64,000 bases of DNA, taken from Liolophura sinensis. Taxonomy: Eukaryota; Mollusca; Polyplacophora; Chitonida; Chitonidae. Location of the stretch: positions 31,629,501 through 31,693,500 of the forward strand of contig NC_088303.1 in assembly GCF_032854445.1 (NCBI RefSeq), in the 5' to 3' direction. The stretch's first letter is position 1, and each line of letters opens with the position of its first letter. The position numbers were made by a program, and so were the translations under genes. The notes below the pieces were generated by a model, which saw nothing but the letters and a program-made list of their open reading frames with translations, had not been told where the DNA came from and ran no database searches. Below are positions 57,801 through 64,000 of this stretch, in pieces.

Positions 57801-60792
57801 AATAGCTGTCTACAATACTTAACAAGGCCACTCAGTTTACTATTGACAATTTCATAGTCGAAAATGTCAAGGAATGTAGAGTATGCATCTATAAATGGAT
57901 GACGACAACGACAACGTGTGCATCTGCTATGTCTATTCAAACATATGAACACAACCACCTACCTGAGGAACAGATGTAGTACCACACTTATCTCACCAGG
58001 TAACAAGTCGATCTACACATTCCACAGCACAACCCAGGGTTTCACGACTACTTTCTAAGGATCAGCTGTGGAATTTGCTAACAAGATCATAAACATACAG
58101 ATAGCCCTCATCTTTTCTTCTACAGATGCTACACCACTGACAGATGCGGAGCTTGTGTCAAAGTACATATGACGGGGCTTACGATGTGCAAATGGACCAA
58201 CATCAACTTGACACAGTTGTTCCTAAAGTTACTGTAGAAGGATGGAAGATTCAATATTTGTAGATAATAAACAGTGATGATCAGAGATTTTTGAACATCC
58301 ATTGATATTAATTTATCTTGTGAGTTGTCATTATAAGTACTCTCGTAAAAATTAAAAAAAAATGGGTTGCCTTAAGCAGTCACCAGCCAACAGTATGACC
58401 TTAATGCAATTAAAACAGGTCTAAGACTTTAAAACACAAACTGTTTAAGTTTTAAATGCATTTATTCATACTCCACAGATATATAAATGTTTCCAGAATA
58501 CAAATTAAGTTTTTGTAAGTGTCTTTTTTCTCTTTAAAACATCACAATGAATCCCTTATGGCTGTCCTACCTCTGACCCCCCACTCCAGTGGAGCCTCCC
58601 CATAATTACATACCTCAAGGGCCATGCTCTGATTATGGTCTGTGCTGTCTGTACAAAAATATTGCCTTAATTACTCTAAATATTTTTCTTAAAAAAAAAA
58701 AAAATTAAGCAAATGATTTCCATAAACTTTACTTTCAAGCAAATTCAGGCTGGCCTAAGATGCAGAAACCATAAACAAGACTTCTACCAAACTTTGATGT
58801 TCATGAATTCTTTAGCAAAGCAATAATTTCCTGTAATTTTTTTCAGACCTGAAAGAAAATCAGGAGCACTCTACATTTACACTGTTTATATCATTGCACC
58901 TGAACTAGTCAGATTTAGGCCATGGCTCACCAAGAACATGTTTACAGGCTTTGAATAAAGGGGCAGGAAAAAAAAGTAAATGCCTCTAAATAAAGCATAA
59001 TTCACCGTGCATTTCGGGTAACAAGTATTTATGCAAGGTTATTTGTGCTGGCTCACCAGCTTGGACAGAGTCACACTACGAAGCGAACACAAACTACAGC
59101 CTACCCACTTGCATGCACAAAGAATGTTCGGTGCTCATAGAACATCTACACTTATATGTATTCCTTTGGGTTTACTGTCATTTTCAGCACCGCACATATT
59201 CCTGAAATCTTAGCTCTGACAAGTAGCAGTAGCTACATGTATAAGTCACTGTATCTGTGTTTTTGTCGGTATATGCATCAAAATTTAAATATCTCATTTT
59301 TTCAAAATATGAATCATTCCCCTAAAGTGGGACCTGAGTGCACGACTAGACTGAAGAATGCCACAGATATTGTGAATTGGTTTTACTCGCTACTACCTTT
59401 CCTGTCAAAAACCAACGCATGCAAAGAGAAAATGATGAATGACATTGTTATTTTTATATATAAACACCAATTATGGCAACATATATATGTATGATAATTT
59501 TTTTTTTTTGACAGGCTGAGGTCATACTTCAACATATGGTGCCTGTTTACTGGGTCACTCGACTGGTGGTAAACAACAATAAAATAAACAAATAAATAAA
59601 TAAAAGTACATTCCGTGCATATGCATTGGAAGGACACGCTAGTGACACTACGCACTCCTTTAACTACTCGGTTGTTTATTCCATGTGTACATGTAAGCGT
59701 TTGTAATTCAAGACAGTACAAAGAAAATATACCCATTACAAATACTGTTTAGCTTAAAACAAATAGAAATATGCATGTGTGTACATATTAAATTATGATA
59801 CTCTAACATTAACCACAGTTGGTCGAGCGTCCGCTTCCAGAGCAGACCTAAGAGTTTAAAAGTGGAAGCTGTAACTTCGTCGCTTGGCATTCTGCATGAA
59901 GGGGACGACTGGTTGACCTGTATCAGTATCATGGGTTGGGTTGGGCTGCTTCTCAGTGAAGCAGCGCTAGACAAAAAGAGTGGTGGAAATCTGTCCTGCA
60001 ACAAGGAGGCACATTACATGCACTCTAAGGATTCCTTCATCGTCATATGACTGAAAAATTGTTAAGTACGACGTTAAACTCCAAGAACTCACTCACTCAA
60101 TATTGTCGTTATATGGTATAGACGATCTACAAATTACACTGTACGTGTACACCAAAGTTCAACTGTTAGGATTAAAATATGCTGTACAACTTTAAATTAT
60201 TACGTCAAAATAAACTCAAGTCTCCATCGTTTTCATATGTCATTATCATGTACACGTACACAAAACTTGTCTGAGTGTATCACGAGAAAGTCCGATTATT
60301 TATACAAACATATATACATGCACCCACTGACCAATGGGCCAACAGATGACATTTGCTGGTGATAAGGTGACCCCTGAAAAAAAAAATGAGGCCGCTTTTC
60401 TCTCCACTATGCATTATACACACTGGGTGAGAAATCCAATTATGATCATACTGTGCAACAACAACAACAATTTCAACAAGCCCATGAAATTAATCTCCCA
60501 TATCCATATTCATTCTAAAGAGAGGAATGGAGATATGGAATACTGGTGTTTTATTTGCACCAGTCAAACAACATGTGTCACTTGAAAAAAGCTAAAAGAT
60601 TGCATTTAAAATTGCCTTTTGACATAAAAAAGGGATTTTGTAGAGTAGAGTAACCACAACCACGACATGACCTCAGATCAGACACTCACCATTCAGTGGG
60701 GCACTGCAGTTGTTATTGAGATTAGCTACATCACTGCTGCGTCCACACAAACACATAAGGTCTCGTAGACCCAAGCCTCCAGTCGTGGACAT
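18658..60792 (-). CDS. TNK2: ACK1/TNK2-type non-receptor tyrosine kinase, 17 coding exons
   Basis: Joined exons (5' to 3' on the minus strand): 60690-60792, 48070-48371, 41454-41657, 39121-39273, 38149-38340, 37728-37825, 36408-36534, 35284-35433, 34076-34182, 33788-33930, 32511-32681, 32044-32173, 31077-31206, 30490-30828, 26069-28404, 19434-19485, 18658-18873. They sum to 4953 nt, 1650 residues plus stop, and every junction phase agrees. Domains: SAM-like (63-135), tyrosine kinase (about 170-443; GEGEFG 184-189, Lys209, Glu226, HRD 303-305, DFG 323-325), SH3 (about 446-510), CRIB (about 541-560), proline-rich disordered region (about 585-1560), UBA (about 1565-1640). ACK kinases bind GTP-loaded Cdc42 through the CRIB, act downstream of growth-factor receptors and in endocytosis, and bind ubiquitin through the UBA (family knowledge). 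Human TNK2 is about 1040 residues; the excess here is disordered sequence. TNK1 is less likely because CRIB and UBA are both present. Confidence 0.95.
18915..19010 (-). mobile_element. SINE fragment
   Basis: TTTATTTGATTGGTGTTTTA and CTCAAGAATATTTCACTTAT are the tail region of the common SINE read on the minus strand. The head is missing and the body is diverged. Confidence 0.65.
19036..19270 (+). mobile_element. Interspersed 230-bp repeat (copy 1 of 3)
   Basis: Blocks CGACTGGTTGACCTGTATCA, GGAGGCACATTACCTGCACA, GATTCCTTCATCGTCATATG and the terminal CACTCACTCACTC recur in order at 59870-60100 (plus) and 39440-39675 (minus). No coding capacity; class not determined. Confidence 0.75.
19434..19485 (-). 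CDS. TNK2: Kinase exon 16 (micro-exon, start of UBA)
   Basis: A 52-nt exon with acceptor ttttaacaacag and donor GTAAGTTT. One base completes Arg1562; the exon then reads EKDCEEIETMRRIFDND and ends in phase 0. It fits exactly between exon 15 (phase 2) and exon 17 (phase 0). Confidence 0.85.
19685..20100. repeat. 18-bp minisatellite
   Basis: Units like GTAACAGGGATGGACAAA are clearest at 19960-20095 and more diverged before that. The frame stays open on both strands because the period is a multiple of three. Confidence 0.8.
22662..24545. repeat. 83-bp satellite array, about 22 copies, partly in 166-bp dimers
   Basis: Each unit contains GTCCAGTGATGTACCACAGT, GAGCTCACACTACATG, CCCTAA and TGTGTATAGATCTGGTTA. 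Between about 23600 and 24110, monomers alternate (TTAACAGACTG against CAAAAGACTG; GTGAGCTC against GTTAGCTC), giving a 166-bp higher-order period. Confidence 0.93.
26069..28404 (-). CDS. TNK2: Kinase exon 15 (giant disordered, proline-rich exon)
   Basis: At 2336 nt this single exon codes for nearly half the protein. The acceptor is ttctgcttctag; it begins DIKKDTKYEVTKKQ and ends LLEFALD plus two bases of Arg. Content in order: charged Ser/Lys region; an 8-residue tandem repeat, SEPYGSKI (about residues 962-1022); SRIPEP repeats; Pro/Arg-rich stretches with many PPxPPRR and PxxP SH3-ligand motifs; acidic EMEDDDDN; a conserved-looking tail (KYNPFTAPLKPIYDPYADLP). Several tyrosines in the repeats could be phosphosites (inference). 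Antisense open frames in this exon are shadows. Confidence 0.92.
28405..30489 (-). other. Kinase intron 14
   Basis: This 2.1-kb AT-rich intron contains a short ~27-bp triplicate (30058-30125) and a dispersed-repeat fragment (30125-30175). No exon-like signal was seen. Confidence 0.7.
30490..30828 (-). CDS. TNK2: Kinase exon 14 (proline-rich)
   Basis: The exon has 339 nt in phase 0. SSLDLGPSFMDEVFKALKEQ is followed by a Pro-rich segment (PPSSSPPPPPAPKPRFVPKP) with several PxxP and SH3-ligand-like stretches, ending PLPTQPPRV. The donor is GTAAGT; a donor three bases earlier (GTAGTA) would remove only the last Val. Confidence 0.88.
31077..31206 (-). CDS. TNK2: Kinase exon 13 (acidic linker)
   Basis: The exon has 130 nt, with acceptor tgtttgacag and donor GTTAGT. 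It encodes MSKESLESQSTINTNSLLRD, then GEKTPPYQDIDDDLDNFKFP and DLS. No domain is recognised; the phases on both sides fit. Confidence 0.85.
31360..31620 (-). mobile_element. Full-length tRNA-derived SINE with 14-bp target-site duplication
   Basis: Read on the minus strand, the head at 31620 shows GGCTCAGATGATTATCGCGC (tRNA-like A box) and GTGAGTTCAAGTCCAGCTCA (B box). The body has a GTTTCCTCCCACTAT block and the end is a TAAATAAATAAA-type tail. It is flanked by perfect 14-bp copies of TGACTGATGTTTTA at 31346-31359 and 31621-31634. It has inserted into an older SINE. Confidence 0.9.
31635..31775 (-). mobile_element. Older SINE copy interrupted by the previous element
   Basis: CTACTCAAGAATATTTCACT and AAACCCATGACCACAAGCAG belong to the same SINE family. 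Its tail side continues at 31341-31359 on the other side of the younger insertion. The head is truncated near 31775. Confidence 0.75.
32044..32173 (-). CDS. TNK2: Kinase exon 12 (linker after CRIB)
   Basis: The exon has 130 nt, with acceptor tatttggcag and donor GTGAGC. It encodes DDTRGSSISLPRYADSPERN and a Ser-rich continuation ending GHS plus a split Trp. No domain; low-complexity linker. Confidence 0.85.
32511..32681 (-). CDS. TNK2: Kinase exon 11 (CRIB, Cdc42/Rac-binding motif)
   Basis: The exon has 171 nt. A basic stretch (SARKSGRRLRL) precedes IGKPMDDLRHTGHIGYDGAI, which fits the CRIB consensus I-S-x-P-x(2-4)-F-x-H-x-x-H-V-G with Gly, Leu and Ile replacements at Ser, Phe and Val. Cdc42 binding is family-based inference. 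The donor is GTAAGT. Confidence 0.88.
33285..33375 (-). mobile_element. SINE fragment
   Basis: GAGGAAACCAGGCAGAGCCC and GCATGACCATCTGCAGGTTG match the SINE body. The element lies in kinase intron 10. Confidence 0.65.
33788..33930 (-). CDS. TNK2: Kinase exon 10 (second half of SH3)
   Basis: The exon has 143 nt. PENPPEPGLWKGVLNTGKSG then FFDPTNTVPF shows the SH3 tryptophan and the G-x-F-P-type 3-10 turn (here GFFDPTNT). A basic linker, IERHKPIVRR, leads to the CRIB. Confidence 0.9.
34076..34182 (-). CDS. TNK2: Kinase exon 9 (first half of SH3)
   Basis: The exon has 107 nt. IRPMLVKAVKDYPSPVVQKD and YLFYKAYDVVIVLDK form the first strands of the SH3 that follows the kinase in ACK proteins. The ALYDY motif is reduced to VKDYPSP. 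The acceptor is cttccctcag; the exon ends with two bases of a split Asn codon. Confidence 0.9.
34590..35113. repeat. 42-bp minisatellite, about 12 copies
   Basis: The unit has CTACAAGGTGTCAACCCCTA then CTGCAACAGCTTCATGACAATT. It gives an open plus-strand frame from 34371 with 14-residue repeats (ILQGVNPYCNSFMT), opposite to the kinase and inside its intron 8. The period explains the open frame; no gene is supported. Confidence 0.92.
35284..35433 (-). CDS. TNK2: Kinase exon 8 (end of C-lobe)
   Basis: The exon has 150 nt in phase 0. ILETIDKPKCQRLEKPDLCP then YYDLMLKCWEHDCSERPTFS contains subdomain XI with the CW...RPTF motif, ending the kinase domain near residue 443. Confidence 0.94.
36408..36534 (-). 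CDS. TNK2: Kinase exon 7 (APE motif and P+1 region)
   Basis: The exon has 127 nt. It completes Trp351, then CAPESITYLKFTSSSDSWSY and GVTLWEMFTYGFQPWAGLTG. CAPES and the SDxWSYGVTLWEMFTYG block are diagnostic of tyrosine kinases of this family. Confidence 0.95.
36617..37054. repeat. 73-bp tandem repeat, six copies
   Basis: AATGGGGAACTCTTCATGCC starts units at 36617, 36690, 36763 and so on at 73-bp steps. Units differ at only a few positions (AGTACTGAC against AGTGCTGAC), so the array is young. It ends just before the hAT-like element. Confidence 0.93.
37074..37636. mobile_element. Non-autonomous hAT-like element
   Basis: It begins CAGGGTTCACATGCC and ends GTGCAAACCCTG; the ends are inverted repeats that continue into TTCAAGG/CCTTGAA-rich arms. 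TGCATAT occurs directly on both sides (37067-37073 and 37637-37643), a 7-bp apparent target-site duplication (hAT elements usually make 8). The 563-bp interior has no open frame. Confidence 0.75.
37728..37825 (-). CDS. TNK2: Kinase exon 6 (DFG and activation loop)
   Basis: The exon has 98 nt. VKISDFGLSRALGVGKDYYK carries the metal-binding Asp323 and a paired tyrosine at 335-336 in the activation loop, the likely autophosphorylation site (inference). It ends KLPIA plus two bases of a split Trp codon. Confidence 0.94.
38149..38340 (-). CDS. TNK2: Kinase exon 5 (hinge to catalytic loop)
   Basis: The exon has 192 nt in phase 0. It starts VTELAPMRSLLECL (hinge, nearly identical to human ACK1 as remembered) and includes YLESKRFIHRDLAARNVLVF, with catalytic Asp305 and Asn310 in the tyrosine-kinase HRDLAARN form. 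Confidence 0.95.
39121..39273 (-). CDS. TNK2: Kinase exon 4 (catalytic lysine and helix C)
   Basis: The exon has 153 nt in phase 0. VQVAIKCLSKERM holds the ATP-anchoring Lys209. DFLKEAGIMQSIDHDHMVRM holds the helix-C Glu226 and the following HDH motif; the exon ends GVVLDKENTLML before the hinge. Confidence 0.93.
39440..39675 (-). mobile_element. Interspersed 230-bp repeat (copy 2 of 3)
   Basis: Reverse orientation of the repeat at 19036-19270 and 59870-60100. GATACAGGTCAACCAGTTGT and GCAGGACGGATTTCCACAGC are diagnostic blocks. Confidence 0.72.
39660..39735. mobile_element. Single end of a hAT-like element
   Basis: CAGGGTTCGTACAGG followed by TTCAAGGAGTTTTCAAGGAA resembles the arm of the element at 37074-37636. 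No partner end is evident. Confidence 0.5.
40715..40796. repeat. 26-bp tandem repeat, three copies
   Basis: CGTGCATGTAAACGAGGAGC recurs with ATAAA or GTAAA linkers in kinase intron 3. Confidence 0.8.
41036..41150. mobile_element. Small foldback element
   Basis: GCGTGAAAACAGAG near 41043 is matched inverted by CTCTGTTTTCACGC near 41120. Flanking GGGGCTATGG and CCACAGCTCC extend the arms with mismatches. It is probably a decayed MITE. Confidence 0.5.
41454..41657 (-). CDS. TNK2: Kinase exon 3 (linker and glycine-rich loop)
   Basis: The exon has 204 nt in phase 0. A Ser/Pro linker (SSSSRTLSPPPPEHRLSRPS) leads into IIPSECLAIHKTLGEGEFGV and VQQGIW, the start of the kinase N-lobe with the GxGxFG ATP loop. 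Confidence 0.92.
42224..42440 (-). mobile_element. 5'-truncated SINE with 14-bp target-site duplication
   Basis: The body blocks GGAGGAAACTGGGCAGGGCC and GAACTCACAGCGACCCCATT match the family. The tRNA-like A-box end is missing. CCTGACACACTTAT occurs at 42210-42223 and again at 42441-42454. Confidence 0.88.
43186..43490. repeat. Direct duplication of a ~150-bp unit
   Basis: Two adjacent units each run from a GGTATCAGGGACAATT- or GGATATCAGACACAATT-like start through GACCTGCAT to GATGCCAACAAAATGTA. They are diverged by several indels. Confidence 0.75.
44944..45165 (+). mobile_element. SINE, plus orientation, head truncated
   Basis: GAGTTCAAGTCCAGCTCATG (B box), GGCTCTGCCCGGTTTCCTCC and the AAATAAATAAATAAA tail are all present. 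A second, oppositely oriented tail fragment follows at 45166-45210. Confidence 0.85.
48070..48371 (-). CDS. TNK2: Kinase exon 2 (proline-rich leader and SAM-like domain)
   Basis: The acceptor is tatttacag and the donor GTGAGT. It encodes PVKKPPPPSG and then, from Met63, a helix bundle with YNFLLEAELQHYHNALRNEL, YVKEEDLIGIGMSKPEMRRL and KKYYKKEYPQGIEKIYR. This matches the N-terminal SAM-like domain of ACK1 ([20 protein letters not shown] in human, from memory), which mediates membrane targeting and self-association. It lies in the first copy of a 3.2-kb duplicated block; this is the intact copy. Confidence 0.92.
48807..48850. other. G-run plus perfect 24-bp palindrome
   Basis: Twenty consecutive G (48807-48826) are followed by a palindrome at 48827-48850 centred on CATG (half-site TTGGACTATACA). 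The same arrangement, with G9-A-G18, lies at 52211-52262 in copy 2. Confidence 0.9.
50593..50792. other. Assembly gap of exactly 200 N
   Basis: The round length indicates a placeholder rather than a measured gap. Copy 1 of the duplicated block stops at 50592 and copy 2 begins at 50793. Confidence 0.99.
50793..53997. repeat. 3.2-kb duplicated block, copy 2
   Basis: Starts at the same base as copy 1 (CTCGATTCTATACCAGAC) and ends with the same bases (AATATACAGTCA), after which unique sequence continues. It carries a frameshifted version of exon 2. Confidence 0.95.
51472..51774 (-). pseudogene. Second copy of kinase exon 2 with 1-base frameshift
   Basis: The 303-nt exon copy keeps both splice sites. 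One extra C near 51551-51553 shifts the frame after DLIGIG, so MSKPEMRRL becomes HVKTRDEAA. The only three substitutions relative to copy 1 are synonymous (Ala GCT/GCC at Met63+1, Pro CCA/CCC and Ala GCG/GCA in the leader). It most likely represents the other allele or an overlapping contig with a sequencing error rather than a true pseudogene. Confidence 0.8.
54186..54808. repeat. 24-bp minisatellite, about 26 copies
   Basis: The unit is TTGTATGTTTTGTCCATGAC plus TAAG. Frames of about 150 codons are open on both strands (LSMTKLYV repeats on plus, MDKTYNLV on minus) because the period is a multiple of three. No gene is supported. Confidence 0.93.
59870..60100 (+). mobile_element. Interspersed 230-bp repeat (copy 3 of 3)
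   Basis: The clearest copy of the family: GACTGGTTGACCTGTATCAG, AACAAGGAGGCACATTACAT, ATGACTGAAAAATTGTTAAG, then CACTCACTCA at the end. Confidence 0.75.
60690..60792 (-). CDS. TNK2: Kinase exon 1 (start codon, N-terminal leader)
   Basis: ATG at 60790-60792 opens MSTTGGLGLRDLMCLCGRSS and 14 further residues to APLN, followed by a consensus donor GTGAGT. It ends in phase 1, which is what exon 2 needs (two bases after its acceptor), giving APLN-A-PVKK. The leader is short and contains three cysteines; I recognise no domain. An alternative start is Met63 inside exon 2. Transcript evidence would settle which is used. Confidence 0.7.
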
Positions 60793-63700
60793 TCTAACAG
60801 TGGACGAAGAATGTCAACACGTACACAGACAGGTAAATGTCATCACAGGTAACTCCTAGGTAGATCACCATTAATCCAGGTATCACTTGGTGAAAAACAT
60901 CACAGTGGGTTTGGACTGGCACATGTACAGCTTATCCTACGCTCAACCCTCTGGTCACTCAATGTAAAACATCAATTCTACGAAGGCACCCATGTAAAGG
61001 TATATGAACGCATGTACCCTGTGTGCATCACATGCATGTACTGTACAGAAGAGACGCTCAATGGACCAGTACACATCACACAGCCTGTGAATGTTGATCA
61101 CTTCCAACTGTCCAGACACAAGGTCTACCCACACATTTTTATCAGAAGTACAGTGGCTGAAAATTTCCCCATGAAAAAACAAACCATTGAAGGCAAGAAC
61201 ATTAAAGCCAGGAAACAATATGGTTGTAATACAATAAAACCTTTCACGTCCTGCTCGGCTAAAACTGTAGGCTGAAGTGAGAATTTCTATTCAGAGATTC
61301 TTGATGCCACCAACAGTGTATATAACACCTTGTCAACCAAGACTTGGATAACAGCTACCGGTACACAGTGTACTCTTGGTGTAAGGGTTAACCTAACCAG
61401 CCTGCTACAGCGTCACTGCATGAACAAATGTAGAAATCCATACATGTACTGTTATATATCTCAAGTCCAAACACATAATTCACAGTAATGCGTCCCAATA
61501 AATCGCCAACGACGCCAACCTTAGATGGAAATCAGTGCATGAAATTCCCTTGGTGTGCAAACTTCAATATTTCCCTCGAGTACATATCCATCAATGTGTA
61601 GCAATCTAATCACGACAATGCAAGCATGGGACACTGGTTAACGCAAGTACATGTACATATACATCAACTGAAATGAACACAAACAGGTATTCTGATGTGA
61701 ATTCCACAGGTAAAGCTCCTCTTCAACTGTGCAGGTAATCTCGTTTAGGAGCCCTGGGCTCGCCTGTCACACATCAGCACAACACAGGCCACAGATTCAC
61801 CTCTAGGCTGAATGCATTTGAAAACTCCACATTTGTTAATGCACATGTGTTGTGCCTAGCAGAACAGATTTCATTTAGACAGACATAATATAGTAGGCGT
61901 AACCTTTGACCTTGTAACTTCTCTGCCCATGAAATACAGGTTTAAAAACTCCTTGTCTAGACACCTTATATGTACAGTGAAGAGTCTTGCATATAGAGAG
62001 CGAGTTCTTGAAGCCTCTGTCCTGTGTCCTCAAATCCTCCTAATTTACACCTGTCAAAGACTCGTCTCCTGCCCTACAGTCATGCTGATAACATCATAAA
62101 TAATGAAGTGTGCCTCTGAATGAAGCCTCAACTAATCAGAATTCCACAGGTAGACAGGTCTATGAGCCCACCTTGTTGGGCAGAAACACTAATGATTCGT
62201 TAATTGCTGGACAAAACTGACCCTGATGTGGGCGAGTCTATGCGGGGAATCCTAGGTGAGAGGGTAGGCTGGAAGTATCAACACTTATCATACCCAAATC
62301 TTCATTCTCGCCTGTACCACACCTATCTACTGTGACATACCTGAGGGGGTCGGGGAGACCTTTTCAGTCACACCACAACAGGTGTATAAATATAATTAGC
62401 ACACCTTTCATGCCTGGAGTGATAACAGATGTTGTTAGGATAAGACTTTTCAAGACAATATTAGTGAAAACATCACTGACTTTTACAAAGAGGTCAGGCC
62501 TGGCAAGGCTCATTGTTCTAATAAAACAGGTGGACAAAAATAACCGTGTTCAATGTACATGTAGATCAGGTAAAGGTGAACTTTATCATAAAACATCTGT
62601 GTTGATATACTAAAGAGTCTTAGGACAATGCAAGCAGATACAGAATAACCAAACAGATTAATCCATGTACATTTAACACTTTACTTTGATTTGAAATACT
62701 TTGATTTTAATCCATATAAATCTTGGCTATGTTGGTGCAATGTTGGTAAATTAAAGTGTACATCATACATGTACTAACACACCACAATAAACTTTATTTT
62801 CATGCATGGACTTTGTACAATATGGAAGCTTAAACTTACATTAGGTTAAGTACTGCTACCAAAGAGCTCGTCTGTATGAGACACATAAATGCAAACCTTC
62901 TGCCTTACACCTTAAAATAAAGACTGAAACAACTTAGCATGAAGTCTAATACATAAAAGTCATGAATTTGGTACTTTACCATAGTAAACACACATTTTGG
63001 GCATCGACTATGGAACATCCCCATCATGTTATTGTACTTTTACATTTATACCAAACCCCTGCTCAATACGTTGAGTACTTTTAAAGATACCACCTGTAAA
63101 CATTTACCTTAACACTGCTTTCACGATAATTTATTTTCATTTAGGTTTTACCCTGTACTCATGAATAATTCACTTTAATATATACAATGGCGGCCAATAT
63201 AATGGTGGGAGGAAACTGGGTAGATCCTGGGGGAACCAACGACCAACTGCAGGTTGCAGGAGAGGAAGCCAGCATAAGCTGGACTTGAACTATCAGCGAT
63301 TGTATTAATGAAAGCCTCATGGGTAATCATGTTGTGTCAGCTTCCTATAAACCATCAATCCACAGTGGCCCAACTTTTATGGTTATAATATTAGATGCCC
63401 GCACAGATGCTTGGTGTATGACATTCGCTACAAATGCAGCTTTAAAAGATTCAACTTTGGTTAAGTTTAACATTTCTGCAATTTGATTTCTTTTAGCTAC
63501 CTTTCCCATATGATAGACATCTGCATGTAGATCTGCATGTCCTTGAAGAATTAGTGCTCAAAAAGAAAACTGGACATGTTACCTACCAAATATCTTTCCA
63601 TATGAATCACACACACACACACACACACACAAAAGCTGTTCATAAAGCCCAATACCAGCTGTGTACATACTTACTCCTTCAAAACCATCTATCTACATAA

Positions 63701-64000
63701 GGCATTACATTTACTTATCCACTAAGGATTTACATTAGTCACCCAGAATGAGAGCTTTACGCCGGTACAAATCAGATAAACTGAAGTCTGAAGCTATTAG
63801 TCCTCAAAGATCAAAGCAAACTCAGGACACTGTGTAACTTTTGAGGTTAAAACTGGCAGGGTAGGATACTAATGCATTAAGATGTACACCGATGTCAATG
63901 TGAACGTGACCATGAATGTACAATAACTTATAAAGGGGTCGAAGCACCCAGAGGTTTACACAATGAGTCATTACATTGACAGCCTACGTTTTCTTGAGTT
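60793..64000. other. 5' flank of the kinase gene
   Basis: Upstream (on the minus strand) of the start codon. No further coding exon was recognised. It presumably holds the 5' UTR and possibly the promoter, but no TATA box or CpG-rich block is obvious. It contains a SINE remnant and a (CA)n tract at 63608-63631. Confidence 0.5.
63140..63330 (-). mobile_element. SINE remnant
   Basis: TGGTGGGAGGAAACTGGGTA and GAAGCCAGCATAAGCTGGAC match the SINE body. Both ends are diverged and internal deletions are present. Confidence 0.75.

Larger units (their letters stand above)
53998..60689 (-). other. Kinase intron 1, remainder
   Basis: After the duplicated block the intron contains a dispersed-repeat fragment (54033-54105), the 24-bp array (54186-54808) and a 230-bp repeat (59870-60100). 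The sequence between is AT-rich and rich in TACATGTA words; I see no exon. Confidence 0.7.

Overview
The window is animal nuclear DNA. Genes are split by GT-AG introns, the sequence is AT-rich, and it is full of tRNA-derived SINEs, small inverted-repeat elements and minisatellites. The SINE family and a repeat ending in an ACTC tandem are types I associate with molluscs, so a lophotrochozoan, probably a mollusc, is the best guess (inference; the species is not recognised).

Two protein genes can be supported, arranged tail to tail. (1) At 97-5064 on the plus strand, three exons encode a four-pass membrane protein of the PMP22/claudin superfamily, most like TMEM47. (2) At 18658-60792 on the minus strand, a 17-exon gene encodes an ACK1/TNK2-type non-receptor tyrosine kinase. 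I joined its exons by hand. All splice phases agree, and the coding length is 4953 nt (1650 residues plus stop). Domain order is SAM-like helix bundle, tyrosine kinase, SH3, CRIB (Cdc42/Rac binding), a very long proline-rich disordered region, and a C-terminal UBA.

Region by region: 1-5064 TMEM47-like gene with a MITE, a SINE and a 30-bp minisatellite in its first intron; 5065-10570 no gene, dispersed repeats; 10570-12550 microsatellite and a 43-bp satellite with higher-order structure; 12550-18657 no gene, possibly partly the kinase 3' UTR; 18658-60792 the kinase gene, whose introns hold an 83-bp satellite, 73-, 42-, 24- and 18-bp tandem repeats, SINEs and a hAT-like element; 60793-64000 5' flank with one SINE remnant.

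The most important caveat is in kinase intron 1 and exon 2. A 3.2-kb block (47397-50592) containing the SAM exon is repeated at 50793-53997, and the copies meet exactly at a 200-N gap. The second SAM exon has a 1-base frameshift, but its three substitutions are all synonymous. This looks like two overlapping or allelic contigs that were not merged rather than a biological duplication. I found no operon-like, CRISPR or other novel system. The points of interest are repeat biology, a lineage-specific coding minisatellite in the kinase tail, and the assembly artefact.
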